From Vicinamibacterales bacterium (GTDB taxonomy: Bacteria; Acidobacteriota; Vicinamibacteria; Vicinamibacterales; JAKQTR01), in contig JALOKU010000004.1 in the NCBI GenBank assembly GCA_025456345.1, positions 1 through 64,000 on the forward strand: 64,000 nucleotides of DNA, written 5' to 3'. Shown here one piece after another: positions 37,251 to 46,916 of the stretch. Positions within the stretch are counted from its first letter, which is position 1; each line of letters opens with the position of its first letter. The position numbers were made by a program, and so were the translations under genes. The notes under the pieces were generated by a model that was given only the letters and a program-made list of their open reading frames with translations, was not told the origin of the DNA and did not search any database.

Positions 37251-39941
37251 ATGCGGATTCGGACAAGTATCGCGTTAGGGGTGCTGGGAGCGTGGGTCTG
37301 CGTGGCCCCCGGTGTCGCTCAGGAACCCGCCTCGCCGGGCCGCGAGTCGGCGGTGATGAAGGCGCTGCGGGCCCCGGCGCCCGCCGCATCCGGCGGGCTG
37401 CTGGCCCCGGCGGCACCTGCGACAGTGGCGCAGCAGCCGGCACCCATCCTGCCGCCGGCGGGGTCGCCGCCGCTGCTCCGCACGATTCGGATCGAGTTCC
37501 CGACCCAGGGCAACGTCTCGGTGATCGATCCCCAGACGTACCTGTTCTACATCCAGACGCGCCCGAGCCGGCCGAGCGACGGCGTCTGGGTGCCGTTCGA
37601 CGACGCGGTCGAGCAATCGGTGCTCGAGGACTTCAAGCGGCTGTGGGCCACGAACTTCCTCGACAACCTCTGGATCGAGGTGCGCGAGGTCCCCTACGAC
37701 AACGGCGTCATGGGCAAGGAAGTGCGCTTCAACCTGGAGGAGCGCCAGCGCGTCAAGATCGTCGACTACGTCGGATCCAAGAAGATCGAGCAGTCCAAGA
37801 TCGAAGAGAAGCTCCGGGAGGAGAACGTCGCCATCCGGCTCGACTCGTTCATCGATCCGGCGCTGGTCCGCCGCGTCGAGGGCATCATTCGCGGCATGTT
37901 CTCGGAGAAGGGCTACGAGTTCGCCAATGTCACCCACACGATCACCGAGGTGGCGGGCGGCCCGAAGCTGGTCAACCTGACGTTCAACCTCGACGAGGGG
38001 CCGCGCGTCAAGGTGAAGCAGATTGATTTCATCGGCAACAAAGCGGCCTCGGACGGCAAGCTCGAAGGCCAGATGAAGAGCAACAAGTCCGAGTGGATGT
38101 GGTCCTTCGTGACCGGGCGTGGCACGTATCAGGCCGCGAAGTTCGAAGAGGACGCCGACAAGATCGTCGAGTATTACCGGAACCAGGGCTACGTCATGGC
38201 CCGGGTCGGCCAGCCCGAGCTGCGCTATGTCGAGGATTCGACCGACCGCCGGACGCGCTACGTCGAACTGCGCGTCCCGGTGACCGAGGGCGAGCGCTAC
38301 AAGGTGGGCGACTTCACGTTCGACGGCAACACCGTCATCAAGAGCGAAGGCCTGCAGGGCGTCTTCCGGGTCAAGCCGGGCACGTACTACAGCGAGAAGA
38401 AGATCCGGAAGTCGCTCGACAAGGCGCGCGAAGTGTACGGGTCGCTCGGCTACTACGAGTTCACGGCCTACCCCGACATCAAGCCGCGCGAGCCGGCGTC
38501 GCCGGAAGAGCAGGCGCTGGCGCCGACGGCCCCGGGCCCGCCGGTGATCGACGTGACGATGCGGGTGCAGGAGGGGAAGCAGTATTTCGTCAACCGCATC
38601 ACCTTCGTCGGCAACACCACCACGCGCGACAACGTCATCCGGCGCGAGATCCGCCTGTTCGAGGGCGGCGTGTTCAACACGGAGGCGCTGAAGTTCAGCG
38701 TCAAGCGGCTGAACCAGCTCGGCTACTTCAAGCAGCTCGAGGGCGGCAGCAAGGAACTGACGATCGACAAGACGCCCGGCACCGACAACCAGGTCGACGT
38801 CAAGCTCAAGCTCGAGGAGCAGAACCGCAACCAGCTGACCTTCGGCGCGGGCGTGTCGCAATACGAGGGGTTCTTCGGCCAGCTCTCGTTCCAGACGTCG
38901 AACTTCCTCGGCCGGGGCGAGACCCTGACGGTGTCGCTCCAGCAGGGGTCGCGGGCGCGGAACTACCAGGTGGGATTCAGCGAGCCGTTCCTGTTCGATC
39001 GGCCCATCACGCTCGGCACCGAGCTGCACCGGCAGCAGATCCGGTATCCGTACACCTACACCCAGAACAATACCGGCGGCTCGCTGACCTTCGGCTTCGC
39101 GGTCCGGGCCTTCTCGCGGGCGTTCACGACCTACAGCTACGACGCGATCACCATCCAGGATCTGAACCAGGCGTTCCTCGGGCCGCCCATCATCACGCCC
39201 GACGACCCCCAGTACAGCGTGCCGCCGCTCGGCTACGAGCCGAGCGCCCCGACGACGCCCGGCACCGGGAATCCCTTCTATGACGACGCGCTGCTGCTCG
39301 GCAGCGGCGGCAAGCGCACCGTCAGCAAGGTGACGCCGAGCTTCGTCCACAATACGGTGGACAACCCGATCTTCCCGTCCTCCGGGCGGAGGTTCACCGC
39401 CTCGGTCGACTTCGCCGGGCCTGGCGGGAACACGCGGTTCTTGAAACCGACGATCGAGGGCGTCTACTTCAAGCCGCTGTCGCGGCGCATGACCATCGGC
39501 GCCCGCGGCCAGTTCATCTACATCACGCCGATGGGGGACAACACGATCCTGCCGATCTTCGAGCGGCTGTTCCTCGGCGGCGAGTACAGCGTGCGCGGTT
39601 TCGACATCCGCACCATCGGCCCGCGGGACCCGCTCACCGGCTACGTGATCGGCGGCAATACGAGCATTCTCTTCAACGCCGAGTACCTGATTCAGATTGC
39701 GGGGCCCGTCAGGCTCGTGTTCTTCTATGACGCGGGACAGGTGCTGTTCAAGCAGCAGGGCGCGTCGTTCGACCAGTTCAAGACCTCGACGGGCGCCGAG
39801 ATCCGGTTCTTCATGCCCGTGCTCAACGTGCCGTTCCGCCTGATCGCCGCGTGGAACCCGCAGCGCGAAGGCGTGTTCAACAACCAGTTGCAGCCCCAGA
39901 AGGCGTTCACCTTCAGGTTCGCCGTGGGGTCGACGTTCTAG
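37251..39941 (+). CDS. bamA: Outer membrane protein assembly factor BamA
   Basis: BamA is the core of the machine that folds beta-barrel proteins into the outer membrane. The 896-residue precursor has a signal peptide (about 1-23), a Pro/Ala-rich spacer, several POTRA repeats (about 85-510) and the Omp85 barrel (about 535-896). The barrel contains the LFLGGEYSVRGFD motif of the lid loop and ends in Phe, the usual barrel recognition residue. The start at 37251 follows GGAAGACGGA. It heads the envelope operon with skp-like, fabZ-lpxA and lpxI. Confidence 0.95.
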   Translation: MRIRTSIALGVLGAWVCVAPGVAQEPASPGRESAVMKALRAPAPAASGGLLAPAAPATVAQQPAPILPPAGSPPLLRTIRIEFPTQGNVSVIDPQTYLFYIQTRPSRPSDGVWVPFDDAVEQSVLEDFKRLWATNFLDNLWIEVREVPYDNGVMGKEVRFNLEERQRVKIVDYVGSKKIEQSKIEEKLREENVAIRLDSFIDPALVRRVEGIIRGMFSEKGYEFANVTHTITEVAGGPKLVNLTFNLDEGPRVKVKQIDFIGNKAASDGKLEGQMKSNKSEWMWSFVTGRGTYQAAKFEEDADKIVEYYRNQGYVMARVGQPELRYVEDSTDRRTRYVELRVPVTEGERYKVGDFTFDGNTVIKSEGLQGVFRVKPGTYYSEKKIRKSLDKAREVYGSLGYYEFTAYPDIKPREPASPEEQALAPTAPGPPVIDVTMRVQEGKQYFVNRITFVGNTTTRDNVIRREIRLFEGGVFNTEALKFSVKRLNQLGYFKQLEGGSKELTIDKTPGTDNQVDVKLKLEEQNRNQLTFGAGVSQYEGFFGQLSFQTSNFLGRGETLTVSLQQGSRARNYQVGFSEPFLFDRPITLGTELHRQQIRYPYTYTQNNTGGSLTFGFAVRAFSRAFTTYSYDAITIQDLNQAFLGPPIITPDDPQYSVPPLGYEPSAPTTPGTGNPFYDDALLLGSGGKRTVSKVTPSFVHNTVDNPIFPSSGRRFTASVDFAGPGGNTRFLKPTIEGVYFKPLSRRMTIGARGQFIYITPMGDNTILPIFERLFLGGEYSVRGFDIRTIGPRDPLTGYVIGGNTSILFNAEYLIQIAGPVRLVFFYDAGQVLFKQQGASFDQFKTSTGAEIRFFMPVLNVPFRLIAAWNPQREGVFNNQLQPQKAFTFRFAVGSTF

Positions 39942-40015
39942 CGGGTTCGGGAATGCCGGGGCCCCAGCGGCATCCGGTGATTGCGGTGGTGACAAAGAGG
40001 AAAGGGACAGATCGC

Positions 40016-40666
40016 ATGAAAGCCTTCACGGTTGCCGTTCTTGCCGGGTGTGTGCTCGTGGCTGGCGTCGCGTACGCGCAGCAGCCGCCGGTCCAGCAGC
40101 AGACGCCCCCCCCGGCCCAGCAGCAGACGCCTCCTGCCGCCCCGGCCGCGGCCCCGCAGGCGGCTCCGGCCCCGGCGGCGAAGTTCCCCGAGGGCGCGAA
40201 GTACGCGTTCATCAACATCCAGCGCATCGCGTCCGAGTCGAGCGAAGGCAAGACGTCCAGCTCGCGCATCGAGGCGCTTCGAGTGAAGAAGGCCGCCGAA
40301 CTCACCGAGAAGAACAAGGCGGTCGAGGGCCTGCAGGCGAAGCAGCGCAGTTCGGTCATGAGTGAAGCCGCCGCGGCCCAGGTCCAGAAGGACATCGACA
40401 AGACCCAGGTCGACATCCAGCGCATGACGCAGGACGCCCAGGCCGAGCTCCAGGACCTGCAGAACGAGCTGCAGCTCGACTTCCAGCGCAAGGTCGGCCC
40501 GGTGATCGAGGCGGTGGCGCGCGAGAAGGGGCTCCAGCTCCTCTTCAGCCAGGCCGACTCCGGCCTGGTGTGGGCTGACCAGGGGCTCGACCTGACGGTG
40601 GAAGTGATCCGGCGCCTCGACGCGGCCTCTGCGGCTGCGCCCAAGCCCGCCGCGCCGAAGAAGTAA
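40016..40666 (+). CDS. Skp/OmpH-family periplasmic chaperone
   Basis: The 216-residue precursor has a signal peptide (cleavage near AYA-QQ, residue 22) and an unusual Gln/Pro/Ala-rich linker (about 23-55). The OmpH core follows: an INIQRIASESSEGK start, then a long coiled coil of Lys/Glu/Gln heptads (about 85-160). Skp holds unfolded outer-membrane proteins for BamA. It lies 74 bp after bamA with GAGGAAAGGG in front of its ATG. The Pro-rich linker is longer than in enterobacterial Skp. Confidence 0.88.
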   Translation: MKAFTVAVLAGCVLVAGVAYAQQPPVQQQTPPPAQQQTPPAAPAAAPQAAPAPAAKFPEGAKYAFINIQRIASESSEGKTSSSRIEALRVKKAAELTEKNKAVEGLQAKQRSSVMSEAAAAQVQKDIDKTQVDIQRMTQDAQAELQDLQNELQLDFQRKVGPVIEAVAREKGLQLLFSQADSGLVWADQGLDLTVEVIRRLDAASAAAPKPAAPKK

Positions 40667-40668
40667 CC

Positions 40669-41940
40669 GTGCCAGCCGCCGCCGGACCGGCGATGGACGT
40701 TGCCGCGGTCCTCGACCGCCTCTGCCACCGGTATCCCGTCGGGCTCGTCGACGCGGTGTCGGTGTTCGAGCCGGGGCGTCGGATCTCCGCGGTCAAGAAC
40801 GTCACGATCAACGAGGAGTTCTTCCAGGGGCATTTTCCCGAAGTGCCCCTGATGCCGGGCGTCCTCCTGATCGAGTCGCTGACCCAGGCGGCGACCCTGC
40901 TGCTGCTGTACGACGGGGAGCAGGTGCGCAACGCGCGCACGGTGCTCCGCCGCGTCACCGGCACCAAGTTCAGGCGCCAGGTGACTCCTGGCGACCAGGT
41001 GACCCTCGACATCGAGCTGCGGCGCCGCAGGGGCCCGATCGCGCGCCTGTCGGCCGTGGCGAGCGTGGCCGGGCAGGTCGCGGCCGAGGCCGAACTGCAC
41101 GTTGCCGTGGTCGAGGGCGCCGCCACCATCCACCCGACGGCCATCGTGCACCCCCTGGCGGTGCTCGGCGGGGGCACGGTCATCGGCCCGAATGCCACCA
41201 TCGGTCCCCACGTCCGACTCGGCCGCAATAACCGTGTGGGCGCGTCGTGCGTGATCGACGGCCACGCCGAGTTCGGCGACGACAACGTGCTGTTCCCGTT
41301 CGGGTCGTTCGGGATGGCGCCGCAAGACATGAAGTACAGGGGCGAGCCGACGCGCCTCGTCGTTGGCAGCGGGAACACCTTCCGCGAATTCGTCACGATT
41401 CACCGGGGCACGATCGGCGGCCGGGGCGCGACGAGGATCGGGAACCGCAACTTCGTGATGGCCTACTGCCACGTGGCGCACGACTGCCTCGTCGGCAACG
41501 ACACCATCCTTTCGCACGGCACCACGCTCGGCGGCCATGTGGACGTCGACGATTTCGCCATCCTCGGCGGCTACGCCGGCGTCCATCAGTTCTGCCGGGT
41601 GGGGAAGTACGCCTTCATCGGCGGGTTCTCGGCGTGCACCAAGGACGTGCTGCCGTATTCGAAGACGGTGGGCAATCGCGCGCGCATCTACGGCCTCAAC
41701 ACGATTGGACTCGTGCGGCGCGGGTTCCAGCCCGACACCGTGCGGCAGCTCAAGGCGGCCTACCGCTACCTGCTCGTCTCGAAGCTGAACGCCACCCAGG
41801 CCCTCGACCGCATCGCGCAGGACGGGGCGCTCGACTCCCCGGAGGTGCGCTACCTGGTGTCCTTCATCCGCGAGGCCAAGCGCGGCGTGGTGCTGAGGCG
41901 CCCGGCCCGCCGGTCCGGGGAGAGCGCGTCGGACGAGTGA
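40669..41940 (+). CDS. lpxA: FabZ-LpxA fusion: hydroxyacyl-ACP dehydratase plus UDP-GlcNAc acyltransferase
   Basis: Two complete enzymes are fused in 423 residues. Residues about 10-145 are a FabZ hot-dog domain with the catalytic His in [12 protein letters not shown] and Glu in IESLTQAA. Residues about 150-423 are LpxA: hexapeptide repeats beginning [16 protein letters not shown], the catalytic His region [14 protein letters not shown], and the C-terminal helical part. FabZ dehydrates 3-hydroxyacyl-ACP for fatty acid elongation; LpxA uses the same substrate for the first lipid A step. Start is GTG 40669, 2 bp after the skp stop; ATG 40693 is an alternative. No lpxD is present beside it. Confidence 0.92.
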   Translation: MPAAAGPAMDVAAVLDRLCHRYPVGLVDAVSVFEPGRRISAVKNVTINEEFFQGHFPEVPLMPGVLLIESLTQAATLLLLYDGEQVRNARTVLRRVTGTKFRRQVTPGDQVTLDIELRRRRGPIARLSAVASVAGQVAAEAELHVAVVEGAATIHPTAIVHPLAVLGGGTVIGPNATIGPHVRLGRNNRVGASCVIDGHAEFGDDNVLFPFGSFGMAPQDMKYRGEPTRLVVGSGNTFREFVTIHRGTIGGRGATRIGNRNFVMAYCHVAHDCLVGNDTILSHGTTLGGHVDVDDFAILGGYAGVHQFCRVGKYAFIGGFSACTKDVLPYSKTVGNRARIYGLNTIGLVRRGFQPDTVRQLKAAYRYLLVSKLNATQALDRIAQDGALDSPEVRYLVSFIREAKRGVVLRRPARRSGESASDE

Positions 41941-41950
41941 GAGGCGGCGC

Positions 41951-42796
41951 ATGCGTCTGGGCCTGATCGCCGGCAACGGCACCTTTCCCTTCCTGGTGCT
42001 CGACGCGGCCCGCCGCCTCGGGCACGCGGTCACGATCATCGCCGTCGACAACGAAGCCTCGCCTGACCTGGAACCGGCGGCGGCCCGCGAGCCCCGGGCG
42101 GAGTTTCACCGGGTGCCGCTCGGCCACCTGGGACGCGCCATCGAGCTGATGCGCGCCTCCGGCGTGACGCGGGCCGTGATGGCCGGCCAGGTCAAGCACA
42201 CGAGCATCTTCTCCGGCGCCGTGCCCGATCGCCTCCTGCTGTCGGTGCTGCTGAAGCTCCGCTCGAAAAACACCGACGCGATCATCTCGGCCGTCGCCGA
42301 CGTGCTCCGCGACCACGGCATCGAGCTCGTCGACTCGACGTCGTACCTGACGCCGCTGCTGGCGCGCGCGGGCGTGCTGACGTTGCGGCCGCCCACCGAC
42401 GAGGAACGCGAGGACTTCGCCTTCGGCTACCGCATGGCCGACGCGATCGCGGGCCTCGACATCGGCCAGACCATCGCGGTGAAGAGCGCGGCGGTGGTGG
42501 CCGTCGAGGCCATGGAAGGCACCGACGCGGTGATCGCCAGGGCCGGCGCGCTGGCGGGGCCGGGCGTGCGGATCGTCAAGGTGGCCAAGCCCAACCAGGA
42601 CATGCGCTTCGACGTGCCGGTGGTCGGTGTGGCCACCATCGAGGCGATGCGGGCCGCCGGCGCCACGGCGCTCTCGGTGGATGCCGGGCGGGCGCTCCTG
42701 CTCGACGGCGACGAGGCGATTCGCGCGGCGGACGCGGCGGGGATGTGCATCGTAGGCCGGGCCCGGGAGGCCCAGCCGGGAGGGCGGCGTGAGTGA
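41951..42796 (+). CDS. lpxI: UDP-2,3-diacylglucosamine pyrophosphatase LpxI
   Basis: LpxI hydrolyses UDP-2,3-diacylglucosamine to lipid X and UMP, the same step as LpxH but with an unrelated fold. The 281-residue protein starts [20 protein letters not shown] and contains [19 protein letters not shown] and the C-terminal [13 protein letters not shown] segment of this family. It follows fabZ-lpxA by 10 bp and overlaps the next gene by 8 nt. Confidence 0.93.
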   Translation: MRLGLIAGNGTFPFLVLDAARRLGHAVTIIAVDNEASPDLEPAAAREPRAEFHRVPLGHLGRAIELMRASGVTRAVMAGQVKHTSIFSGAVPDRLLLSVLLKLRSKNTDAIISAVADVLRDHGIELVDSTSYLTPLLARAGVLTLRPPTDEEREDFAFGYRMADAIAGLDIGQTIAVKSAAVVAVEAMEGTDAVIARAGALAGPGVRIVKVAKPNQDMRFDVPVVGVATIEAMRAAGATALSVDAGRALLLDGDEAIRAADAAGMCIVGRAREAQPGGRRE

Positions 42797-43736
42797 GAAG
42801 GCCCTGAGGGCGGCCGTGGTCGGTGTCGGCCACCTCGGCCGCCACCATGCGCGGATTCTGGCGACGATCGAGGGCGCCCGGCTGGAGGCAGTGGTCGACG
42901 TCAACCAGCCCCGGGCGCGGGAGATCGCCGCCGCGCACGGCGCCCGCGCGCTCACCAGCGCGCGAGCCCTCGTGGGGCAGGTCGACCTGGTGTCGATCGC
43001 GACGCCGACCGAGACCCACGCGGAGATCGCGAGCCTGTTCCTCGAACAGGGCATTCCCGTGCTCGTCGAGAAGCCGCTCGCCCGCTCGGTCGCCGAAGCG
43101 GACGCCATCATCGGCGCGGCGGGGCGCTCGGGCGCCACGCTGGCGGTGGGGCATACGGAGCGGTTCAACCCCGCGGTCATGGCCGCCCGTCCCGCCGTGC
43201 ACAACCCGGGATTTGTCGAGGTTCACCGGCTCGGGACGTTTCCGGAGCGGAGCCTCGACATCGACGTGGTGTTCGACCTGATGATCCACGACCTGGATCT
43301 GGTGCTCTCGATCGTGCAGTCCGACGTCGAGTCGATCGAGGCGGTCGGCGTGCCGGTGCTCACCGACCGGTTCGACATCGCCAATGCCCGGATCCGCTTC
43401 GCGTCGGGCTGCGTGGCCAACATCACGGCAAGCCGGATCAGCCGCGACCGCACCCGGAAGATCCGCTTCTTCCAGCGCGATGCCTACATCTCGATCGACA
43501 CCGGCGCGAAGGAGGCGGAGGTGTACCGCCTCGTCAGGAGTGCCGATCGCCGGCCCGCCATCGAGGGCGGGAAGATCCCGGTCCCCGAGGGCGAACCCCT
43601 TCGCAACGAGCTCCAGGACTTCGTCGACGCGGTCAGGTTCGGGCGCGCGCCGCTGGTCGGCGGATCGGACGGCCGGCGGGCCGTCGCGCTCGCGGCGGAG
43701 ATCACGGAACGGATGGCGGCATGCACACGGATCTGA
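42789..43736 (+). CDS. Gfo/Idh/MocA-family NAD(P)-dependent oxidoreductase
   Basis: The protein has 315 residues. The N-terminal Rossmann fold has [15 protein letters not shown], and the catalytic-site signature is VEKPLARS, with Lys of EKP conserved. The C-terminal alpha/beta domain contains [15 protein letters not shown]. These enzymes oxidise or reduce sugar hydroxyls. Its position directly after lpxI in the lipid A operon suggests a sugar-nucleotide substrate. UDP-GlcNAc 3-dehydrogenase (GnnA) for amide-linked lipid A is one candidate, but no partner aminotransferase is next to it. It overlaps the UbiD gene by 16 nt. Confidence 0.85.
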   Translation: MSEKALRAAVVGVGHLGRHHARILATIEGARLEAVVDVNQPRAREIAAAHGARALTSARALVGQVDLVSIATPTETHAEIASLFLEQGIPVLVEKPLARSVAEADAIIGAAGRSGATLAVGHTERFNPAVMAARPAVHNPGFVEVHRLGTFPERSLDIDVVFDLMIHDLDLVLSIVQSDVESIEAVGVPVLTDRFDIANARIRFASGCVANITASRISRDRTRKIRFFQRDAYISIDTGAKEAEVYRLVRSADRRPAIEGGKIPVPEGEPLRNELQDFVDAVRFGRAPLVGGSDGRRAVALAAEITERMAACTRI

Positions 43737-45199
43737 AGGCGTTCATCGACGACCTCGACCGGCGCGGCTGGCTCAGGCGGGTGGCCGAGCCCGTGAGCCC
43801 CGACCTCGAGATGGCGGCGGTCATCGACCTCGCGAGCAAGGCGCCCGGCGGCGGTCCGGCGCTGCTCTTCGAGCAGCCGGCCGGCTTCAGCATGCCGGTG
43901 GCGGCGAACCTGTTCGGGTCGCTCGACCGCATGTGCCTGGCGCTGGGCGTGGCGTCGCTCGACGACCTGGGCCGTGAGATCGAGAAGCTGATGACGCCGC
44001 CGAAGCCGACCGGCATCCTCGACGCGATGAAGCTGCTGCCGATGGTCGGACGCCTCAGCGACCTCCTGCCGAAAACCGTCAAGGACGCCCCGTGCCAGGA
44101 GGTGGTGAAACTCGACGGGTCGCTCGACGAGATCCCGGTCCTGCGCACCTGGCCGGACGACGGCGGCCGCTACATCACGTTCCCGCTGGTCATCACCAAG
44201 GACCCCGAGACGGGCATGCGCAACATCGGCATGTACCGCATGCAGGTGTTCGACGGGCGCACGACCGGCATGCACTGGCAGCGCCACAAAGGCGGGGCCC
44301 AGCACTACCGGATCGCCGAGCGCATGGGGAAGCGCCTCGAGGTGGCGGTGGCCATCGGCGCCGAGCCCGCGCTGTGCTACTCGGCGACGGCCCCGATGCC
44401 GGAAGGCCTCGACGAGCTGCTGCTCGCCGGATTCCTGGCGCGGCGCCGGATCGAACTGGTGAAGGCGCGGACCGTCGATCTCGACGTCCCGGCGCAGGCG
44501 AACATCGTGCTGGAGGGCTACGTCGAGCCGGGCGAGCGGCGCCGCGAGGGCCCCTTCGGCGACCACACGGGCTTCTACTCGCTGGCCGACGACTTCCCCG
44601 TGTTCCACCTCACGGCCATCACGATGCGCAAGAAGCCCGTGTACCACACGACCATCGTCGGCATTCCGCCCATGGAGGACGTCTACCTCGGCAAGGCGAG
44701 CGAGCGGATCTTCCTGCCGCTCATCCGGAAGACGCTGCCGGAAATCGTGGACATGCACTTCCCGCCGGAAGGCGTGTTCCACAACATGGTCCTCATCTCG
44801 ATCGACAAGCGCTACCCGGGCCACGCGCGCAAGATCATGAGCGCGTGCTGGGGGCTCGGCCAGCTGATGTTCTCCAAGTGCATCGTCGTGGTCGACAAGG
44901 ACGTGAACGTGCAGGACGCCGGCGAGGTGGCGTGGGTGGCCGGCACGCACGTCGATCCCGAGCGCGACATCCAGTTCACGCGCGGCCCGATGGACGATCT
45001 CGAGAACGCGTCGGACCTGCCGGCGTTCGGGAGCAAGATGGGCATCGACGCCACGCGCAAGTGGCCGTCGGAAGGGTTCACGCGGGAATGGCCCACGCGC
45101 GTCGTGACGAGCGAGGCGGCCGGCCGGCGGGCCGCGGAAATCTGGGCCCGCGTCAACGGGGGCGGCGCGGGGCGCGAGGAGCGAGGCGCACGGTCATGA
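43721..45199 (+). CDS. UbiD-family decarboxylase (menaquinone pathway candidate)
   Basis: UbiD enzymes decarboxylate unsaturated or aromatic acids with prenylated FMN. The 492-residue length is typical. The prFMN/metal region reads NIGMYRMQVFDGRTTGMHWQ and HKGGAQHYR, and the acidic site lies in GPFGDHTGFYS. Downstream are the mqnE-like, mqnA and mqnC genes, and ubiX with an mqnP-like gene is 8 kb further on, so it probably decarboxylates the prenylated dihydroxynaphthoate intermediate of the futalosine route. Its TGA overlaps the next ATG. Confidence 0.88.
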   Translation: MHTDLKAFIDDLDRRGWLRRVAEPVSPDLEMAAVIDLASKAPGGGPALLFEQPAGFSMPVAANLFGSLDRMCLALGVASLDDLGREIEKLMTPPKPTGILDAMKLLPMVGRLSDLLPKTVKDAPCQEVVKLDGSLDEIPVLRTWPDDGGRYITFPLVITKDPETGMRNIGMYRMQVFDGRTTGMHWQRHKGGAQHYRIAERMGKRLEVAVAIGAEPALCYSATAPMPEGLDELLLAGFLARRRIELVKARTVDLDVPAQANIVLEGYVEPGERRREGPFGDHTGFYSLADDFPVFHLTAITMRKKPVYHTTIVGIPPMEDVYLGKASERIFLPLIRKTLPEIVDMHFPPEGVFHNMVLISIDKRYPGHARKIMSACWGLGQLMFSKCIVVVDKDVNVQDAGEVAWVAGTHVDPERDIQFTRGPMDDLENASDLPAFGSKMGIDATRKWPSEGFTREWPTRVVTSEAAGRRAAEIWARVNGGGAGREERGARS

Positions 45200-46095
45200 G
45201 CGACCGCATGGCACGCCTGGTGGCCGGGCTGTCGGCTGGGGAGCCGCTTGGCGACGGCGACGCCGAGGCGCTGGCCTCAACCGCCGACATCCTGACGCTC
45301 GGGATGCTCGCCGACGAGGCGCGGCGGCGCAGGCACGGCAGCGAGACGACCTACGTCAGAGTGGCCGACGTGGCGCTGCCCCTGGCCGGCGGGCCGCCGA
45401 ACATCCCGCCCGCGGCACGCGAGGTCCGAGTGAGCGCGGATGCGGCCTCGCTGCCGTCGTCGCTGCCGGCGCTTCACGACGTGGTGAGGGCCGCCGGGAC
45501 CGTGCCGGTCTCGGCATTCTCGCTGGCCGACCTGCAGGCGTGCGCGCGCGCATCGGGATTGCCGCTGGTGGACCTGCTCCGCGGGATCCGCCACGCCGGG
45601 GTGGCGTGCATTGCCGAGGCGCCCGTCGATCTCCTCGACGAGCCGGAGGCAGCCCTCGAGGCCGTCCGGGAGGCCGGTCTCGGCCTGGCCCGCCTGACGA
45701 TCCAGCGCCAGGCCGATGCGGCGGCGCGAGTCGCCCTGATCAAGCGGGTCGTCGAACTCCAGCATGTGCTCGGCTGGCTGCCGAGCTTCGCCCCGCTGCC
45801 GCGATCATGGTCCGCGGCCTCGCCGACCACCGGCTACGAGGACGTGCGCCAGGTAGCGCTGGCGCGGCTCCTCGCCGACAACATTCCGTCGATCCAGGTC
45901 GACTGGTCGCTCTACGGCCCGAAGCTGGCCCAGGTCGCGCTCACCGTCGGCGCCGACGACCTGGACGCGGTACCGGCCGTGGACGACGAGTCGGAGGGAA
46001 GCCGGCGGGCGACGCTCGAGGAAGTCCGGAGAAACATCCAGGCCGCCGCGCTGGTGCCGGTGGAACGGGACGGCGCGTACGGGCGGATCGGCTGA
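45196..46095 (+). CDS. MqnE/MqnC-like protein lacking the radical SAM cysteines
   Basis: The 299-residue protein aligns end to end with the MqnC encoded just downstream. It has LADEARRRRHGSETTYV where MqnC has LADEARCRRHPDRTVTY, and at the C-terminus YGPKLAQVALTVGADDLDAV and EEVRRNIQAAALVPVERDG. At the position of the CxxxCxxC cluster motif (about residues 58-75) it has ALPLAGGPPNIPPAA, with no cysteine. It therefore cannot bind the usual 4Fe-4S cluster. It overlaps the UbiD gene by 4 nt and mqnA by 1 nt, so it is translated with them. Its role is unknown: a structural partner, a regulator or a new activity. Confidence 0.8.
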   Translation: MSDRMARLVAGLSAGEPLGDGDAEALASTADILTLGMLADEARRRRHGSETTYVRVADVALPLAGGPPNIPPAAREVRVSADAASLPSSLPALHDVVRAAGTVPVSAFSLADLQACARASGLPLVDLLRGIRHAGVACIAEAPVDLLDEPEAALEAVREAGLGLARLTIQRQADAAARVALIKRVVELQHVLGWLPSFAPLPRSWSAASPTTGYEDVRQVALARLLADNIPSIQVDWSLYGPKLAQVALTVGADDLDAVPAVDDESEGSRRATLEEVRRNIQAAALVPVERDGAYGRIG

Positions 46096-46916
46096 TGGGC
46101 CGTTTGCGCCTCGGCGCCGTCGAGTACCTCAACGCGCGCCCGCTCGTGTACGGGCTGCATCGCCACGCCGACCGGTTCGACGTCCGCTTCGACGTCCCCG
46201 CGCGCTGCGCCGAGCTTCTCCACCGAGGCGAAGTGGATGTCGGGCTGGTCCCGTCCATCGAATACCTCAGAGGCGAGCCGTACGTCGCGGTGCCGGGTGT
46301 GGCCATCGGCTCCGACGGCCCCGTGGCGTCGGTGGCGGTGTTCAGCCACAAGCCGATCGACCGCATCCGCACGGTCGCCCTTGACGCCAGTTCACGCACG
46401 TCGGTGGCGCTGTTCACGGTGCTCTGCGCGCGCCACTTCGGCATCGCGCCGGAGGTCAAGGTCATGCCGCCCGAGCCGCAGCGCATGCTCGGGGCGTGCG
46501 ATGCCGCGCTCCTCATCGGTGACGTGGCGCTGCTGTTCGACCACGAAGCGGCGGGCGTCGAGAAGACCGATCTCGGCCTCGCCTGGAAGGCCTACGCCGG
46601 GCTGCCGTTCGTGTATGCCTTCTGGTTCGGCCGCCCGGGCGTGATCGGCGCCGGCGACATTGTCGCGCTTGGCGAGGCGTGCAGGCTCGGCGTGGAGCAC
46701 GCCGGCGACGTGGCCCGGCAGCACTTCCCGGACGACACGGCCCGGGCCGCCATCGGGGCCCGATACCTTCGTGATAATGTGGAATTCGGGTTTGCCGAAC
46801 GAGAGCTGGCCGGGTTGACCCGGTTCTACCGCGATGCGGCGGAACTGGGCCTGGTGCCCGCGTTGCGCGAACCCCGCTTCACGTGGGGGCACCCGCAGGA
46901 TCGCGATGGCGATTGA
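46095..46916 (+). CDS. mqnA: Chorismate dehydratase
   Basis: MqnA makes 3-[(1-carboxyvinyl)oxy]benzoate from chorismate, the first committed futalosine step. The 273-residue protein has RLGAVEYLNARPLVYGL at the start, VDVGLVPSIEYLRG and LIGDVALLFD, a periplasmic-binding-protein-like fold known for MqnA/MqnD. The order between an mqnE-like gene and mqnC supports MqnA. Its ATG overlaps the upstream TGA by one base; mqnC starts 11 nt before its end. Confidence 0.93.
   Translation: MGRLRLGAVEYLNARPLVYGLHRHADRFDVRFDVPARCAELLHRGEVDVGLVPSIEYLRGEPYVAVPGVAIGSDGPVASVAVFSHKPIDRIRTVALDASSRTSVALFTVLCARHFGIAPEVKVMPPEPQRMLGACDAALLIGDVALLFDHEAAGVEKTDLGLAWKAYAGLPFVYAFWFGRPGVIGAGDIVALGEACRLGVEHAGDVARQHFPDDTARAAIGARYLRDNVEFGFAERELAGLTRFYRDAAELGLVPALREPRFTWGHPQDRDGD

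Noticed and set aside
37275..39995. Open frame of 906 codons on the minus strand over bamA
   Set aside because: Antisense shadow of bamA with the same biased composition and no recognisable domain.
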